Source: JBKSMP01 sp964582055
GTDB taxonomy: Bacteria; Verrucomicrobiota; Verrucomicrobiia; Opitutales; UBA9783
NCBI GenBank assembly: GCA_964582055.1
Contig: CAZOPT010000004.1
Coordinates: 1 to 38,986, forward strand
Direction: 5' to 3'
Length of the DNA stretch: 38,986 bases
Part shown: in pieces, positions 15,718-24,153 of the stretch
Numbering within the stretch: position 1 is the first letter of the stretch
Layout: each line of letters begins with the position of its first letter
Notes under the pieces: generated by a model
The model's input: the letters and a program-made list of their open reading frames with translations, nothing else
Databases searched by the model: none
Told to the model about the DNA's origin: nothing
Program-made: the position numbers and the translations under genes

Positions 15718-17148
15718 ATGAAAATTTTAATGGTAAGTCCAGAGTGTTACCCTTTTGCAAAAGTAGGAGGGCTAGGGGATGTTGTGGGTGCACTCCCCAA
15801 ATATTTAAAACAATTAGGGCATGATGTACGCATTATTTTGCCTTTATATGGATCTATACAACCGCAAGAAGATTGGATTCATTACGACAACATCACCGTT
15901 CATTTAGGAAGCCATAAACGTTTATGTCGTGTTTGGAAATATAGGAAAGATCTTATTTATTATTTTGTAGATTATCAACAGTATTTTGGTTCAGAAAACA
16001 TCTACGCTTGTGACAATAACGGCGAACGTTTTGCATTTTTTTCACGTGCTATTTTGGACATTTGTAAAACATTTGCTTGGTTTCCAGATGTCATTCACTG
16101 CCATGATTGGACAACAGGGCTTCTTCCTGTTTTTTTAAATACGACTGAACGAGAATCAAAATTAAGGCAAATAGCTACTGTTTTTACCATCCATAACTTA
16201 GAACATCAAGGACTTTTTTCGCCTGATATTTTAGCTTATGCAGGCATTCCTTTCTCTGAATACCGATCGGATAGTCTAGAAGCTTTAGGCGCGATTAATT
16301 TCATGAAAGGTGCACTGTATCACGCAACAAAATTGACAACTGTTAGCCCCACATATGCCCAAGAAATTCGAACCAAAGAACACGGCTGTGGGCTTGATGA
16401 CGTCTTACGTTTTAAGGCAGCAGATTTAATTGGCATTTTGAACGGCATTGATACTGATTTATGGAATCCAGCTACCGATCCTTTGATTGCAGCCAATTTC
16501 TCACTTAAAAATCTTACCGGTAAAGCAATTTGTAAGCAAGCTTTGCAACAACGATTTGGTCTTCCTGAACGCGATGTTCCACTGTTTGGCGTTGTAAGTC
16601 GACTTTATCACCAAAAAGGTTTGGATGTTTTGATGGCCATTTTACCGCATTTGTTTGAGCACATGGAGTTTCAAATCGTATTTTTAGGAAATGGAGAACC
16701 CTCTTGGCAAAGAACACTTAACCATTTAGCTTTACAATTTCCACAAAAAATGCGTGTTTATATCGGTTATGACGGATCTTTAGCACATCAAATCGAAGCT
16801 GGATGTGACGTATTTGTGATGCCAAGTCGGTTTGAACCCTGTGGTCTAAACCAAATGTATTCAATGCGTTATGGAACGTTGCCGCTGATTCGTAAAACAG
16901 GTGGATTAGCAGATACTGTCGAAAATTTAGACGAACAAAATGGAAAAGGCTGTGGATTTTGTTTCGACCATCTCACAAATGATGCACTTTACAACACAAT
17001 TGGCTGGGCTTGTGCAACCTATTTTGACAAAAGAACTACTTTTGAACAAATGCGCCAACAAGCAATGGCCAAAGATTTTAGTTGGCATACTTCCGCAAAA
17101 CAGTATGAATCGGTCTATCAGTGGGCAATTGAACAACGTAGACATTGA
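15718..17148 (+). CDS. glgA: Glycogen synthase (GT5)
   Basis: GlgA extends alpha-1,4-glucan from ADP-glucose. The nucleotide-binding motif KVGGLGDVVGALP (15-27) starts the N-terminal Rossmann domain, with HCHDWTTGLLP and TIHNLEHQG next. In the C-terminal domain VVSRLYHQKGLD supplies the conserved Arg295 and Lys300, and SRFEPCGLNQ the catalytic-site Glu373; GYDGSLAHQIEAGCDVFVMPS and RKTGGLADTV are also standard. Length 476 is normal for the family. It stands alone, without glgB, glgC or glgP beside it, and faces ruvB tail to tail. Pgi and the phosphohexomutase of this window could feed its precursor. Confidence 0.96.
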   Translation: MKILMVSPECYPFAKVGGLGDVVGALPKYLKQLGHDVRIILPLYGSIQPQEDWIHYDNITVHLGSHKRLCRVWKYRKDLIYYFVDYQQYFGSENIYACDNNGERFAFFSRAILDICKTFAWFPDVIHCHDWTTGLLPVFLNTTERESKLRQIATVFTIHNLEHQGLFSPDILAYAGIPFSEYRSDSLEALGAINFMKGALYHATKLTTVSPTYAQEIRTKEHGCGLDDVLRFKAADLIGILNGIDTDLWNPATDPLIAANFSLKNLTGKAICKQALQQRFGLPERDVPLFGVVSRLYHQKGLDVLMAILPHLFEHMEFQIVFLGNGEPSWQRTLNHLALQFPQKMRVYIGYDGSLAHQIEAGCDVFVMPSRFEPCGLNQMYSMRYGTLPLIRKTGGLADTVENLDEQNGKGCGFCFDHLTNDALYNTIGWACATYFDKRTTFEQMRQQAMAKDFSWHTSAKQYESVYQWAIEQRRH

Positions 17149-17173
17149 AAGATTTTTTATAAAAAGTTTCCTC

Positions 17174-18187
17174 CTAATCAAACCATGTCTGAAACTCAGA
17201 ATTTAACTGTAAGATTTGCCAACCTTTCGGAGTTAATTGCCGACCTTGGGATGTCCGTTGAATATATCCCTCTTGAATAAGAAAAGGTTCATGGACTTCA
17301 GCTAAAGTTTCTGCTTCTTCACCAACAGCAATCGCAAGCGTATTGACACCAACCGGCTTCCCATGAAAATGATTAGCGAGCACAAACAAAATCTTTTTAT
17401 CCAATTCATCCAAGCCATTTTCGTCGATATCAAGCAATGCTAAAGCTTGTTCTGCTACCGTTTTATCAACATTTGCAACTTTTTTCTGCTGAGCAAAATC
17501 TCGCACAAAATGAATTAAATTATTAGCAATACGCGGAGTACCTCTTGAACGTGAAGCAATTTCGTAAGCCCCTTCTGCCTTTATAGTAACATCTAAAATT
17601 TTGGCAGATCGAAGAATAATAGCCGTTAAATCTTCCTTATTGTAATAATCAAGCCGCGTTTGTAAAGTAAAACGGCTACGTAAAGGTGCTGTCAATAAAC
17701 CACTGCGCGTTGTTGCTCCAAGCAAGGTAAATCGCGGAATATTCAAGCGAACACTACGCGCGTTTGGACCTTGATCGATCATAATATCGATACAAAAATC
17801 TTCCATTGCTGAAAAGAGATATTCTTCTACGGTCTTTGGCAAACGATGAATCTCGTCAATAAATAAAACGTCTCGTTCATTTAAATTCGTCAGTAAACCC
17901 GCTAAATCGGCAGCTTTTTCAATAATAGGCCCAGAAGTTACATGAACACCTACCCCCATTTCATTACCCAAAATATGCGCTAAGGTTGTCTTACCTAAAC
18001 CTGGAGGACCACTGAGCAAGATATGATTTAGCGTATCCTGGCGCGACCTAGCCGCTCCTACCATAATTTTGAGTCGCTCTACCGTTTTTGCTTGTCCAAT
18101 AAAATCCGAAAAACTTAAAGGCCGAAGCTTATTTTCTTCGGACGGATTGGCTTGATTAAACACCTCACAAGGAGCTTTAGTCTGCAT
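17174..18187 (-). CDS. ruvB: Holliday junction branch migration DNA helicase RuvB
   Basis: RuvB is the hexameric AAA+ motor that drives branch migration with RuvA. Walker A is GPPGLGKT (60-67), Walker B LFIDEIHRLP (about 108-117), then the family hairpin EDFCIDIMID, sensor and arginine-finger region GATTRSGLLTAPLRSRF, and the C-terminal winged helix with GEEAETLAEVHEPFLIQ and GYIQRTSQGRQLTPKGW. Length 337 is typical. Its ATG lies inside the end of pntB, overlapping by 11 bases, so it is probably translated from the transhydrogenase message; ruvA and ruvC are not adjacent. Confidence 0.96.
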   Translation of the reverse strand: MQTKAPCEVFNQANPSEENKLRPLSFSDFIGQAKTVERLKIMVGAARSRQDTLNHILLSGPPGLGKTTLAHILGNEMGVGVHVTSGPIIEKAADLAGLLTNLNERDVLFIDEIHRLPKTVEEYLFSAMEDFCIDIMIDQGPNARSVRLNIPRFTLLGATTRSGLLTAPLRSRFTLQTRLDYYNKEDLTAIILRSAKILDVTIKAEGAYEIASRSRGTPRIANNLIHFVRDFAQQKKVANVDKTVAEQALALLDIDENGLDELDKKILFVLANHFHGKPVGVNTLAIAVGEEAETLAEVHEPFLIQEGYIQRTSQGRQLTPKGWQILQLNSEFQTWFD

Positions 18188-19562
18188 TTTTAAATTCAGC
18201 CGCTAATTGTGTTAAGGTTGATTTAGCATCACCATAAATCATGCGAGTATTATCCTTTGTAAATAATTCGTTCTCTAAGCCAGAAAAGCCTTTTCCTTGA
18301 CCACGCTTAAGAACAAAAATCGTACGCGCATTGAACACTTCTAAAATGGGCATTCCATAAAGTGGTGAATCTGGATTTTCAACAGCTGCCGGATTAACAA
18401 CATCATTAGCACCCACAACAATAGCCACATCGGTATCCACAAAACGCGCATTAGCAGTTTCCAACTCTGTCAATTGATCGTAATCCACATCAGCTTCGGC
18501 TAATAACACATTCATATGGCCTGGCATACGTCCTGCAACCGGATGGATTGCGTAAAATACATCTGCACCATTTGCCATAAAACGTTGTGCTAAATCCTTA
18601 ACAGCATGCTGCGCTTGAGCTACTGCTAAACCATAACCAGGAACAATAGCAACTGTACGAGCAGCTTCAAGAATGTAATAAGCATCTTCAACACTGATTG
18701 TCTTGGGCTCTAATTGCGTTCCAGTTTGCTTTTTAGCTTGTTTTTGAGAAAATCCTCCTAACAAAACTTTTTGCACAGAACGATTCATGGATTTACACAT
18801 AATAAGCGTTAAAATTAAACCACTTGTTCCTACCAAACAACCTGCCACAATAAGTACCTTATTCAACAGAATTAAACCAGCCGCACCTGCTGCAATACCT
18901 GACAAACTATTCAATAAAGAAATAATCACAGGCATATCACCACCTCCAATATGCAAGACGAATAGACCACCTCCTAATGTACTCAGTATGATTAAGGTAT
19001 AAAAAGCCCAAACATTATGCGTATAAATCCATTCACAAGAGGCTAACACCAACAATACAACGAGAAAAGCATCAGCCCATTTTTGGCCATAAAAACAGAT
19101 GGAGCCTGTTGGAATCTTTTGACTCAATTTACCATAAGCAATCAAACTTCCTGTAAACGTAATGGCACCAATAATGATGGTTAAGCACGTTGCAACTTGG
19201 GAAAAATAAAGCTGAAAATCATAATAAAACTGTGGAATGTAGTTTAATTTAATCCCCTCAACAATACCTACCGCAACACTAGCCAAACCTCCAAAACCAT
19301 TGAATAAGGCCACCATTTCCGGCATTGCAGTCATTTGCACACGAATCGCCATCAAAAGCCCCACATAAGCTCCTGCAAAGGCAACAACAAACGTAAATGT
19401 TAAATTCTGTGGAGGGAATCGAAGTAAAGTTACTAAAATCGCTAAAAACATACCAACTGCTGAGATAAGATTACCTTTGCGGGCAGAAGCTGTTTTTCCG
19501 AGTAATTTAATTCCCCAAATTAATAAAATGGCTGAAACAATATAAACAAAATCGCTATTCAC
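18177..19562 (-). CDS. pntB: NAD(P) transhydrogenase subunit beta
   Basis: PntB forms part of the proton channel and binds NADP(H) in the transhydrogenase that makes NADPH from NADH with the proton gradient. Residues 1-265 hold about nine membrane helices; the C-terminal domain III has VPGYGLAVAQAQHAV, HPVAGRMPGHMNVLLAEA, VVGANDVVNPAAV and the NADP lid GFSGLENELF. In the channel helix E. coli has an important His (beta His91); the aligned residue here is Asn88 in LFNGFGG, a variant seen in other members. The start is GTG at 19562, six bases after pntAB. Length 461 is normal. Confidence 0.95.
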   Translation of the reverse strand: MNSDFVYIVSAILLIWGIKLLGKTASARKGNLISAVGMFLAILVTLLRFPPQNLTFTFVVAFAGAYVGLLMAIRVQMTAMPEMVALFNGFGGLASVAVGIVEGIKLNYIPQFYYDFQLYFSQVATCLTIIIGAITFTGSLIAYGKLSQKIPTGSICFYGQKWADAFLVVLLVLASCEWIYTHNVWAFYTLIILSTLGGGLFVLHIGGGDMPVIISLLNSLSGIAAGAAGLILLNKVLIVAGCLVGTSGLILTLIMCKSMNRSVQKVLLGGFSQKQAKKQTGTQLEPKTISVEDAYYILEAARTVAIVPGYGLAVAQAQHAVKDLAQRFMANGADVFYAIHPVAGRMPGHMNVLLAEADVDYDQLTELETANARFVDTDVAIVVGANDVVNPAAVENPDSPLYGMPILEVFNARTIFVLKRGQGKGFSGLENELFTKDNTRMIYGDAKSTLTQLAAEFKNAD

Positions 19563-19568
19563 AATTAC

Positions 19569-19856
19569 TTACTTTCGTTGATTTTTAGAATGAAACATCT
19601 TGAGCATACGATCCGTAACCCAATAACCGCCAACGATATTAATCATGGCAAAAAAGATACCAATATATCCTAAAATAAGCGTTAATGGCTCACGTGCTTG
19701 AGATAAGGTAACAATTGCTCCAACCAAAGTAATACCGGAAATCGCATTCGTGCCAGACATAAGAGGCGTATGCAATTGCGATGGAATTTTAGCAATTAAT
19801 TCGAACCCCAACAAGCTTGCCAATAAAATGCAAAAACTTAACCAACCATAATCCAT
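19569..19856 (-). CDS. pntAB: NAD(P) transhydrogenase alpha subunit, membrane part (PntAB)
   Basis: A 95-residue membrane protein matching the C-terminal membrane segment of the transhydrogenase alpha subunit, with three to four helices. The conserved stretch is HTPLMSGTNAISGITLVGAI (28-47), followed by YIGIFFAMINIVGGYWVTDRML. In split systems the order is pntAA (NAD-binding) - pntAB - pntB. Here the NAD-binding pntAA is missing upstream: the next gene is a pseudopilin 87 bases away. It must lie elsewhere if the enzyme works. The ATG at 19856 is the only good start. Confidence 0.92.
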   Translation of the reverse strand: MDYGWLSFCILLASLLGFELIAKIPSQLHTPLMSGTNAISGITLVGAIVTLSQAREPLTLILGYIGIFFAMINIVGGYWVTDRMLKMFHSKNQRK

Positions 19857-19943
19857 GCGAGTTAATGTAAAACATTTAACAACAAAGGGAAGTTAAAAGT
19901 TAAAAAATTTAACAAATCTATTTTATTGATCGCATCTTACTTA

Positions 19944-20423
19944 CTAAAAATAAGACCAAGCTGTATTAAAAATAAAAGTTTCAAAACAAACCCCGTCCTT
20001 ATTTATTAATTTCAACTTAAGTGCTGGCGTCGTTTTAGGTTCTTGTTCTAAAAGATTCCATGTCTTTTCATTGGTTTCCCAATAAAACCAAACGACCTGT
20101 TTCAAATTCTTTATAGGTATAAAAACTTCATCCTTTTCTCCAAATTTCTTCTTTAAAAAGGAAATTTTATAAGTTTTTTGCGTATCTAAAGTCCGAAAAC
20201 ATAAACAATTATTTTCTACATTAAAACGAGCACCCCTTTTTACGTAAGAAAGGATTTTTGTAAAACTATACAAAGGCGTAATTTCCTCATATTTATGCGC
20301 CTTTTTAACCCAAAGAAACACTTGTGCAAAAATCGTTATACATAGGCTCCAAACGCTTAAAGCCAGTAACATTTCCAAAATCGTAAACGCTTTTATCGCT
20401 TTTTTATCGCACATTTTTCGCAT
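19944..20423 (-). CDS. Type IV pilin-like / pseudopilin protein
   Basis: A 159-residue protein with a prepilin N-terminus: a short basic leader, then cleavage before Phe in KA/FTILEMLLALSVWSLC, with the conserved Glu at +5 and one hydrophobic helix. Position -1 is Ala in place of the usual Gly. The C-terminal domain has no cysteine pair or other family mark, but its size and the W/F-rich segment VVWFYWETNEKTW fit a GspJ/PilW-type minor pseudopilin. The ATG at 20423 gives a 12-residue leader; ATGs at 20441 and 20414 are alternatives. It stands alone, without other secretion or pilus genes, and is divergent from the HU gene. Confidence 0.72.
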   Translation of the reverse strand: MRKMCDKKAIKAFTILEMLLALSVWSLCITIFAQVFLWVKKAHKYEEITPLYSFTKILSYVKRGARFNVENNCLCFRTLDTQKTYKISFLKKKFGEKDEVFIPIKNLKQVVWFYWETNEKTWNLLEQEPKTTPALKLKLINKDGVCFETFIFNTAWSYF

Positions 20424-20440
20424 TTTCTCATAAAATAACA

Positions 20441-20469
20441 TTGACCTTTATCCTTTTTCAATGTTTTAT
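20441..20469 (+). promoter_or_regulatory. Candidate promoter of the HU gene
   Basis: TTGACC (20441-20446), 17-base spacer, and TTTTAT (20464-20469) as a weak -10. The start would be near 20476, about 13 bases before the HU ATG. Confidence 0.4.
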
Positions 20470-20488
20470 TAAAGTAAATATTAATATT

Positions 20489-20764
20489 ATGAATAAATCA
20501 GAACTTATCGTTGAAATCCAAAGTTTGTTAGGTGAAGGCGCAACAAAAGTTTGTGCAGAACGTGCTTTAGAAGCTGTATTAGGTGCACTTAAAGCAGGTA
20601 TAAAGAAAGATAAAGCCGTTCAATTGGTTGGTTTTGGAACGTTTTCCATAACAGAACGCAAAGCTCGTAAAGGAGTTAATCCACAAACCGGAAAAACCAT
20701 TCAAATTGCTGCTTCGAAGACGGTTAAGTTTAAGCCTAGCGCTCAATTAAAAGAGATTTGCTAA
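20489..20764 (+). CDS. hup: HU family DNA-binding protein
   Basis: HU/IHF proteins bend and compact DNA as dimers. The 91-residue product has the N-terminal helices (MNKSELIVEIQ), then the signature GFGTFSITERKARKGVNPQ, with the Pro of the DNA-intercalating arm tip (VNPQTGK), and ends in the usual KFKPSAQLKE. The frame is open farther upstream to 20441, but the ATG at 20489 gives the exact family N-terminus. It has its own terminator 9 bases downstream, so it is likely expressed separately from rpoZ-smpB-trmL. HU versus IHF cannot be decided from sequence alone. Confidence 0.94.
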   Translation: MNKSELIVEIQSLLGEGATKVCAERALEAVLGALKAGIKKDKAVQLVGFGTFSITERKARKGVNPQTGKTIQIAASKTVKFKPSAQLKEIC

Positions 20765-20772
20765 TTTTAAAC

Positions 20773-20812
20773 GGTAAGAATTTGAAAAAATTCTTATCAT
20801 TCCTTTCTTTCG
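20773..20812 (+). terminator. Intrinsic terminator after HU
   Basis: A 10-bp stem GGTAAGAATT / AATTCTTATC (one G-U pair) with a six-base loop, followed by a T-rich tract ATTCCTTTCTTT. It lies between the HU gene and rpoZ, so rpoZ needs read-through or its own promoter. Confidence 0.75.
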
Positions 20813-20822
20813 AAATGCAGTT

Positions 20823-21014
20823 ATGAAATATACATTATTAGATGAAGCAGTAAAAGTTGTTCCAAATTCTGGAATTCTTATTAATTTAATTTCAAAACGT
20901 GTTAAACAGTTACGCAACGGTGCGGAACCTTTAGTTCATTCCTTGGAAAAACTGACATTGGAAGATATTGCTTTAAAAGAAATTATCGAAAAAAAGATCA
21001 CTGCAACCTTTTAG
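20823..21014 (+). CDS. rpoZ: RNA polymerase omega subunit
   Basis: Omega helps fold and assemble the beta' subunit of RNA polymerase. The 63-residue protein shows the family pattern: LLDEAVKVVPNSGILINLISKR, then VKQLRNGAEPLV and LTLEDIALKEIIEKKI. The helix with ISKRVKQL corresponds to the conserved A+RARQL of other omegas. It is shorter than the E. coli protein but similar to short omegas of other phyla. It starts 11 bases after the HU terminator and ends 12 bases before smpB. Confidence 0.85.
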   Translation: MKYTLLDEAVKVVPNSGILINLISKRVKQLRNGAEPLVHSLEKLTLEDIALKEIIEKKITATF

Positions 21015-21026
21015 TTGCTGTGTTAA

Positions 21027-21503
21027 ATGAAAAAAAACACATTAGAAAATAATACCAAAACGATTTTTAATCGTAAGTTGGCTCATAATTTTTTTATTGG
21101 TAAAAAATTTGAAGCAGGTATTGTTTTATACGGAACTGAAATAAAATCCATACGAGCTGGTAATGTTACTCTTAGTGAGTCTTTTATCCGTTTGGATCGC
21201 AATGGCCGCCCGGTTTGGATCAATGCGTATATTAATGATTATAAATTCGGAAATATCAACAATCACGAACCATCTCGCTCACGCTTTTTACTTTTAAAGC
21301 ACAGAGAAATCAATGAATTACGTGGAGCTCTGGAACGTAAAAGCGAAAGTATTTTCCCCGTAAAATTATACTTTAAATCAGGTTTAGCTAAATTAGAAAT
21401 TGCTATTTGCCGAGCCAAAAAGTTGTTTGACAAGCGGAGAGACTTAAAAGATAAGGCTGAAAATCGAGATATGGAACGTGCTTTACGTTATAAATTTAAA
21501 TGA
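21027..21503 (+). CDS. smpB: SsrA-binding protein SmpB
   Basis: SmpB carries tmRNA to stalled ribosomes for trans-translation. The order of motifs is complete: NRKLAHNFFIGKKFEAGIVL, GTEIKSIRAGNVTLSESF, the INAYINDYKFGN strand, NNHEPSRSRFLLLKHREI, PVKLYF, and AKKLFDKRRDLKDK leading into the basic C-terminal tail that enters the mRNA channel. The usual GKK is AKK here. Length 158 is normal. It overlaps trmL by four bases (ATGA at 21500-21503). The tagged products would go to ClpXP, also encoded here. The tmRNA gene itself is not in the window. Confidence 0.96.
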   Translation: MKKNTLENNTKTIFNRKLAHNFFIGKKFEAGIVLYGTEIKSIRAGNVTLSESFIRLDRNGRPVWINAYINDYKFGNINNHEPSRSRFLLLKHREINELRGALERKSESIFPVKLYFKSGLAKLEIAICRAKKLFDKRRDLKDKAENRDMERALRYKFK

Positions 21504-21955
21504 TACATGTTGTTCTTTTTCGTCCTGAAATCCCACAAAACACAGGCAACATAGGTCGTTTGTGCGCTTGTACTAATACGTGTTTACATCTTATTCACCC
21601 GCTTGGATTTACCCTATCAGATCGCTATTTAAAACGTAGTGGAATGGACTATTGGAATTATCTCCAAGTAAAAGAATATGACAATTGGGAAGATTTTATG
21701 GCACGAAAAGAAGGCATCCAACGCATTTGGCTTCTCACTACTCATGCAAAAAAATCGTACACTGACGTTTCTTTTCAAGACGGTGATGCTATCCTTTTTG
21801 GAAGCGAAGGTAAAGGTTGTCCAGAAGAACTCCATCAAACCCTCAACGATTATCGTATTACAATCCCCCTACTCCATCCTAACGTACGCTCTTTAAATCT
21901 CAGTACAAGTGTTGGCATCGTCCGTTACGAAATTTATCGCCAATGTAAAATTTAA
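21500..21955 (+). CDS. trmL: tRNA (cytidine/uridine-34-2'-O)-methyltransferase
   Basis: TrmL methylates the ribose of the wobble base in tRNA-Leu isoacceptors using SAM. It is a minimal SPOUT enzyme of 151 residues: VVLFRPEIPQNTGNIGRLCA at the start, HPLGFTLSDRYLKRSGMDYW, then the trefoil-knot motifs LFGSEGKGCPEEL and NVRSLNLSTSVGIVRYE. All match the TrmL/YibK family. Its ATG overlaps the smpB stop, and it runs tail to tail into the helicase gene with only 41 bases and no obvious hairpin between them. Confidence 0.95.
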   Translation: MIHVVLFRPEIPQNTGNIGRLCACTNTCLHLIHPLGFTLSDRYLKRSGMDYWNYLQVKEYDNWEDFMARKEGIQRIWLLTTHAKKSYTDVSFQDGDAILFGSEGKGCPEELHQTLNDYRITIPLLHPNVRSLNLSTSVGIVRYEIYRQCKI

Positions 21956-21996
21956 TGTAAAATCCACAAAATTTCCAAAAAAACTAGAATAAATTT

Positions 21997-24144
21997 TCAA
22001 AAATTGACACCAAATGAACTCGATTCTCTTTTGTTATCCCAAAGAACAGCGTCATTAAAGTAGAAGAAGTTTTTCTGAGATCGGGTACAAGCAACATAAA
22101 GCAGGCGTTGGAGTTCTCTGTGATAATCAGCAAATAGAGTTGTATCCCTGTCGTATTTATGCCAAAAGAGACGGTTTTTATGAACATAAGGATAACGTAT
22201 AGGTTTAGGACGAATCGACCGATGAACAAAAGGTAAAATAACGGTTTCCCATTCCAAACCTTTGGCCTTATGACATGAAAACCCTTGCAATGCATTTGAA
22301 TCTACCGTAACATCAACTTCCAAGATCACATCCAAATAAGTTCGTAACTGTGCTTCAAGATAGGCCCAAGATCGATGCTCTTGACTTGCCTCAAATGCTT
22401 TTTCCAACAAAATTTCAACAACAGTTTCATCGGTATCGTTCAATGGGCAATAATCTTGAAAAAATACGATTAATTGCTGTGTTCCTAAATAAAGATTTGA
22501 AGCAAACGTCGATTCTCGCAGCTGTCGTAATTGTTCTAAAATACGCATAATATTTCCTTCACCTTGGACGATTTGTTCAATTTGTAGGGTAGATGCATTT
22601 TCCGTCAATGCATACGCATCCACATCAAAAACTCCGTACAATATTCCCACCAATTCAAAGGTATCATCAGGAAAATTAATCAAGTGGATAAAAGCTAAAA
22701 CCGCACAAAACAAAGGATTTTGACGTCCAGTTGCTTTCTTAGAATGAAGTTGAAGCTGAAGCCCATGAGTCTTAAAATCTTCCGCAATAGCTTGCAACCA
22801 ATCATTACGTGGTGCTAAAATGCAAATAGTCGAAGGTATTACAGAATTTTCCATCAAAAATTTTTGAACAAATTCCGCTAAATAGTGAATTTCAAATGTT
22901 TCATTCGAAAGATCTGTCGTATTCTCAGGCACCTGAATTTCTTGAAATATACCTTTCCAATCAGTACGTGCTGATTGTAAAGGCACATAATCGACTTGTT
23001 GTGGATCTTTGACTTTATTCAAAATTTTTGGAAAATATTCATTTAAAGCTTCTACAATAGCTCTAGGACATCGATAAGTATCAGTAAAAACTAATTCCTG
23101 CCAATGACCTTTGCGAATACGTTCTTCATGAAGCTTTAAGTAAAAAGCGATATTTGAACGTGCCCCATAAATCGATTGTTGTGGATCTCCCACCATCGAA
23201 AATCGATTATCAGAACGCATTCCAATTAAACTTAACAAATACTTAAATTGATCCGCATCCGTATCCTGCGCTTCATCTAACAATATATACAGCTTTTTTT
23301 CTTTAAAAAATGCCTGTCCTGCTTCCCCTTGCAAACAATTTTGTGCAAAATGTACTAAATCCGAATGCCTCAAATAACCTTTTTCTAAGCGAAATTCAAA
23401 GTACTCTCTCGCTAAAATTTTAACATATTGCAGGGTTACTCTTCCTAAATGCTCATAAAAAGGACGAAATGTTTCATAAAAACACTGCTTAAACCCTTCA
23501 CCCCCCACCGAACATTCTGGCAAAAAACCAGTTACACCTTCTCGATAAGTCCTTTCCCATTGTTCCACAAGACGCTTCATATACTCAATTTGCAAGCGGT
23601 TGCGAGGTTCTGGCGAATAATCATAAATCGGGCTTAGATCTATTATAGGTAAGTTTTCTAAAGTATTAGAAGATTCCAAATTAGGCGACAAATCTTTGGT
23701 TAAATTCAACAAAACTTCTTCGTCAACAAATCGCAAAACATAGTTTCCCAACTCGCTTTTTACATCAAATTGTGACAAAAATTGTTCTCGTAAAACAGTC
23801 TCATCTTGCAAAATTTCAAAACGTTTTTGTGGATAAAACTGCTGAATATGTTGCCAACATAAACTGTGAATGGTTCCAAAAAAACTTTGTTCTAATAAAG
23901 GCAAAATTTTCTTAAAATCAGGGTATTGCTTTAATCGATCAAGCGTACGAATCCTCAATGTTTCTGCGGCTTTTCGTGTGTAAGTAATAACACACAAAGC
24001 AGGTAATTCTTCTGGCGTCTCTTGAACTAGGGTAAAAATACGCTCTACAATGGAATAAGTTTTGCCAACACCCGCCGGAGCGATTAATGAAAAATCTTGA
24101 TTAATAGATTTACAAAACAACGCTCGCTGTACAGCATCTGACAT
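21997..24144 (-). CDS. UvrD/RecB-type superfamily 1 helicase
   Basis: An ATP-dependent 3'-5' DNA helicase of 715 residues. Motifs in order: Walker A APAGVGKT (22-29), ITYTRKAAETLRIR (Ia), YILLDEAQDTDADQFKYL (II), MVGDPQQSIYGARS (III), FTDTYRCPRAIVEAL (IV), FSCHKAKGLEWETVILP (V) and LLYVACTRSQKNF (VI). Motif V resembles RecB/AddA more than UvrD or Rep, but there is no C-terminal nuclease domain. I choose ATG 24144 over the GTG just before it because GGAAAG lies at proper spacing. It follows the OleC-like gene by 9 bases. It may be a stand-alone repair helicase, or a helicase subunit whose nuclease partner is elsewhere. Confidence 0.9.
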   Translation of the reverse strand: MSDAVQRALFCKSINQDFSLIAPAGVGKTYSIVERIFTLVQETPEELPALCVITYTRKAAETLRIRTLDRLKQYPDFKKILPLLEQSFFGTIHSLCWQHIQQFYPQKRFEILQDETVLREQFLSQFDVKSELGNYVLRFVDEEVLLNLTKDLSPNLESSNTLENLPIIDLSPIYDYSPEPRNRLQIEYMKRLVEQWERTYREGVTGFLPECSVGGEGFKQCFYETFRPFYEHLGRVTLQYVKILAREYFEFRLEKGYLRHSDLVHFAQNCLQGEAGQAFFKEKKLYILLDEAQDTDADQFKYLLSLIGMRSDNRFSMVGDPQQSIYGARSNIAFYLKLHEERIRKGHWQELVFTDTYRCPRAIVEALNEYFPKILNKVKDPQQVDYVPLQSARTDWKGIFQEIQVPENTTDLSNETFEIHYLAEFVQKFLMENSVIPSTICILAPRNDWLQAIAEDFKTHGLQLQLHSKKATGRQNPLFCAVLAFIHLINFPDDTFELVGILYGVFDVDAYALTENASTLQIEQIVQGEGNIMRILEQLRQLRESTFASNLYLGTQQLIVFFQDYCPLNDTDETVVEILLEKAFEASQEHRSWAYLEAQLRTYLDVILEVDVTVDSNALQGFSCHKAKGLEWETVILPFVHRSIRPKPIRYPYVHKNRLFWHKYDRDTTLFADYHRELQRLLYVACTRSQKNFFYFNDAVLWDNKRESSSFGVNF

Positions 24145-24153
24145 CACTTTCCT

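Noticed and set aside
17149..17173. A/T-rich near-palindrome between glgA and ruvB as a terminator
   Set aside because: The arms mismatch near the base and the stem would be almost all A-T, so I could not support it.
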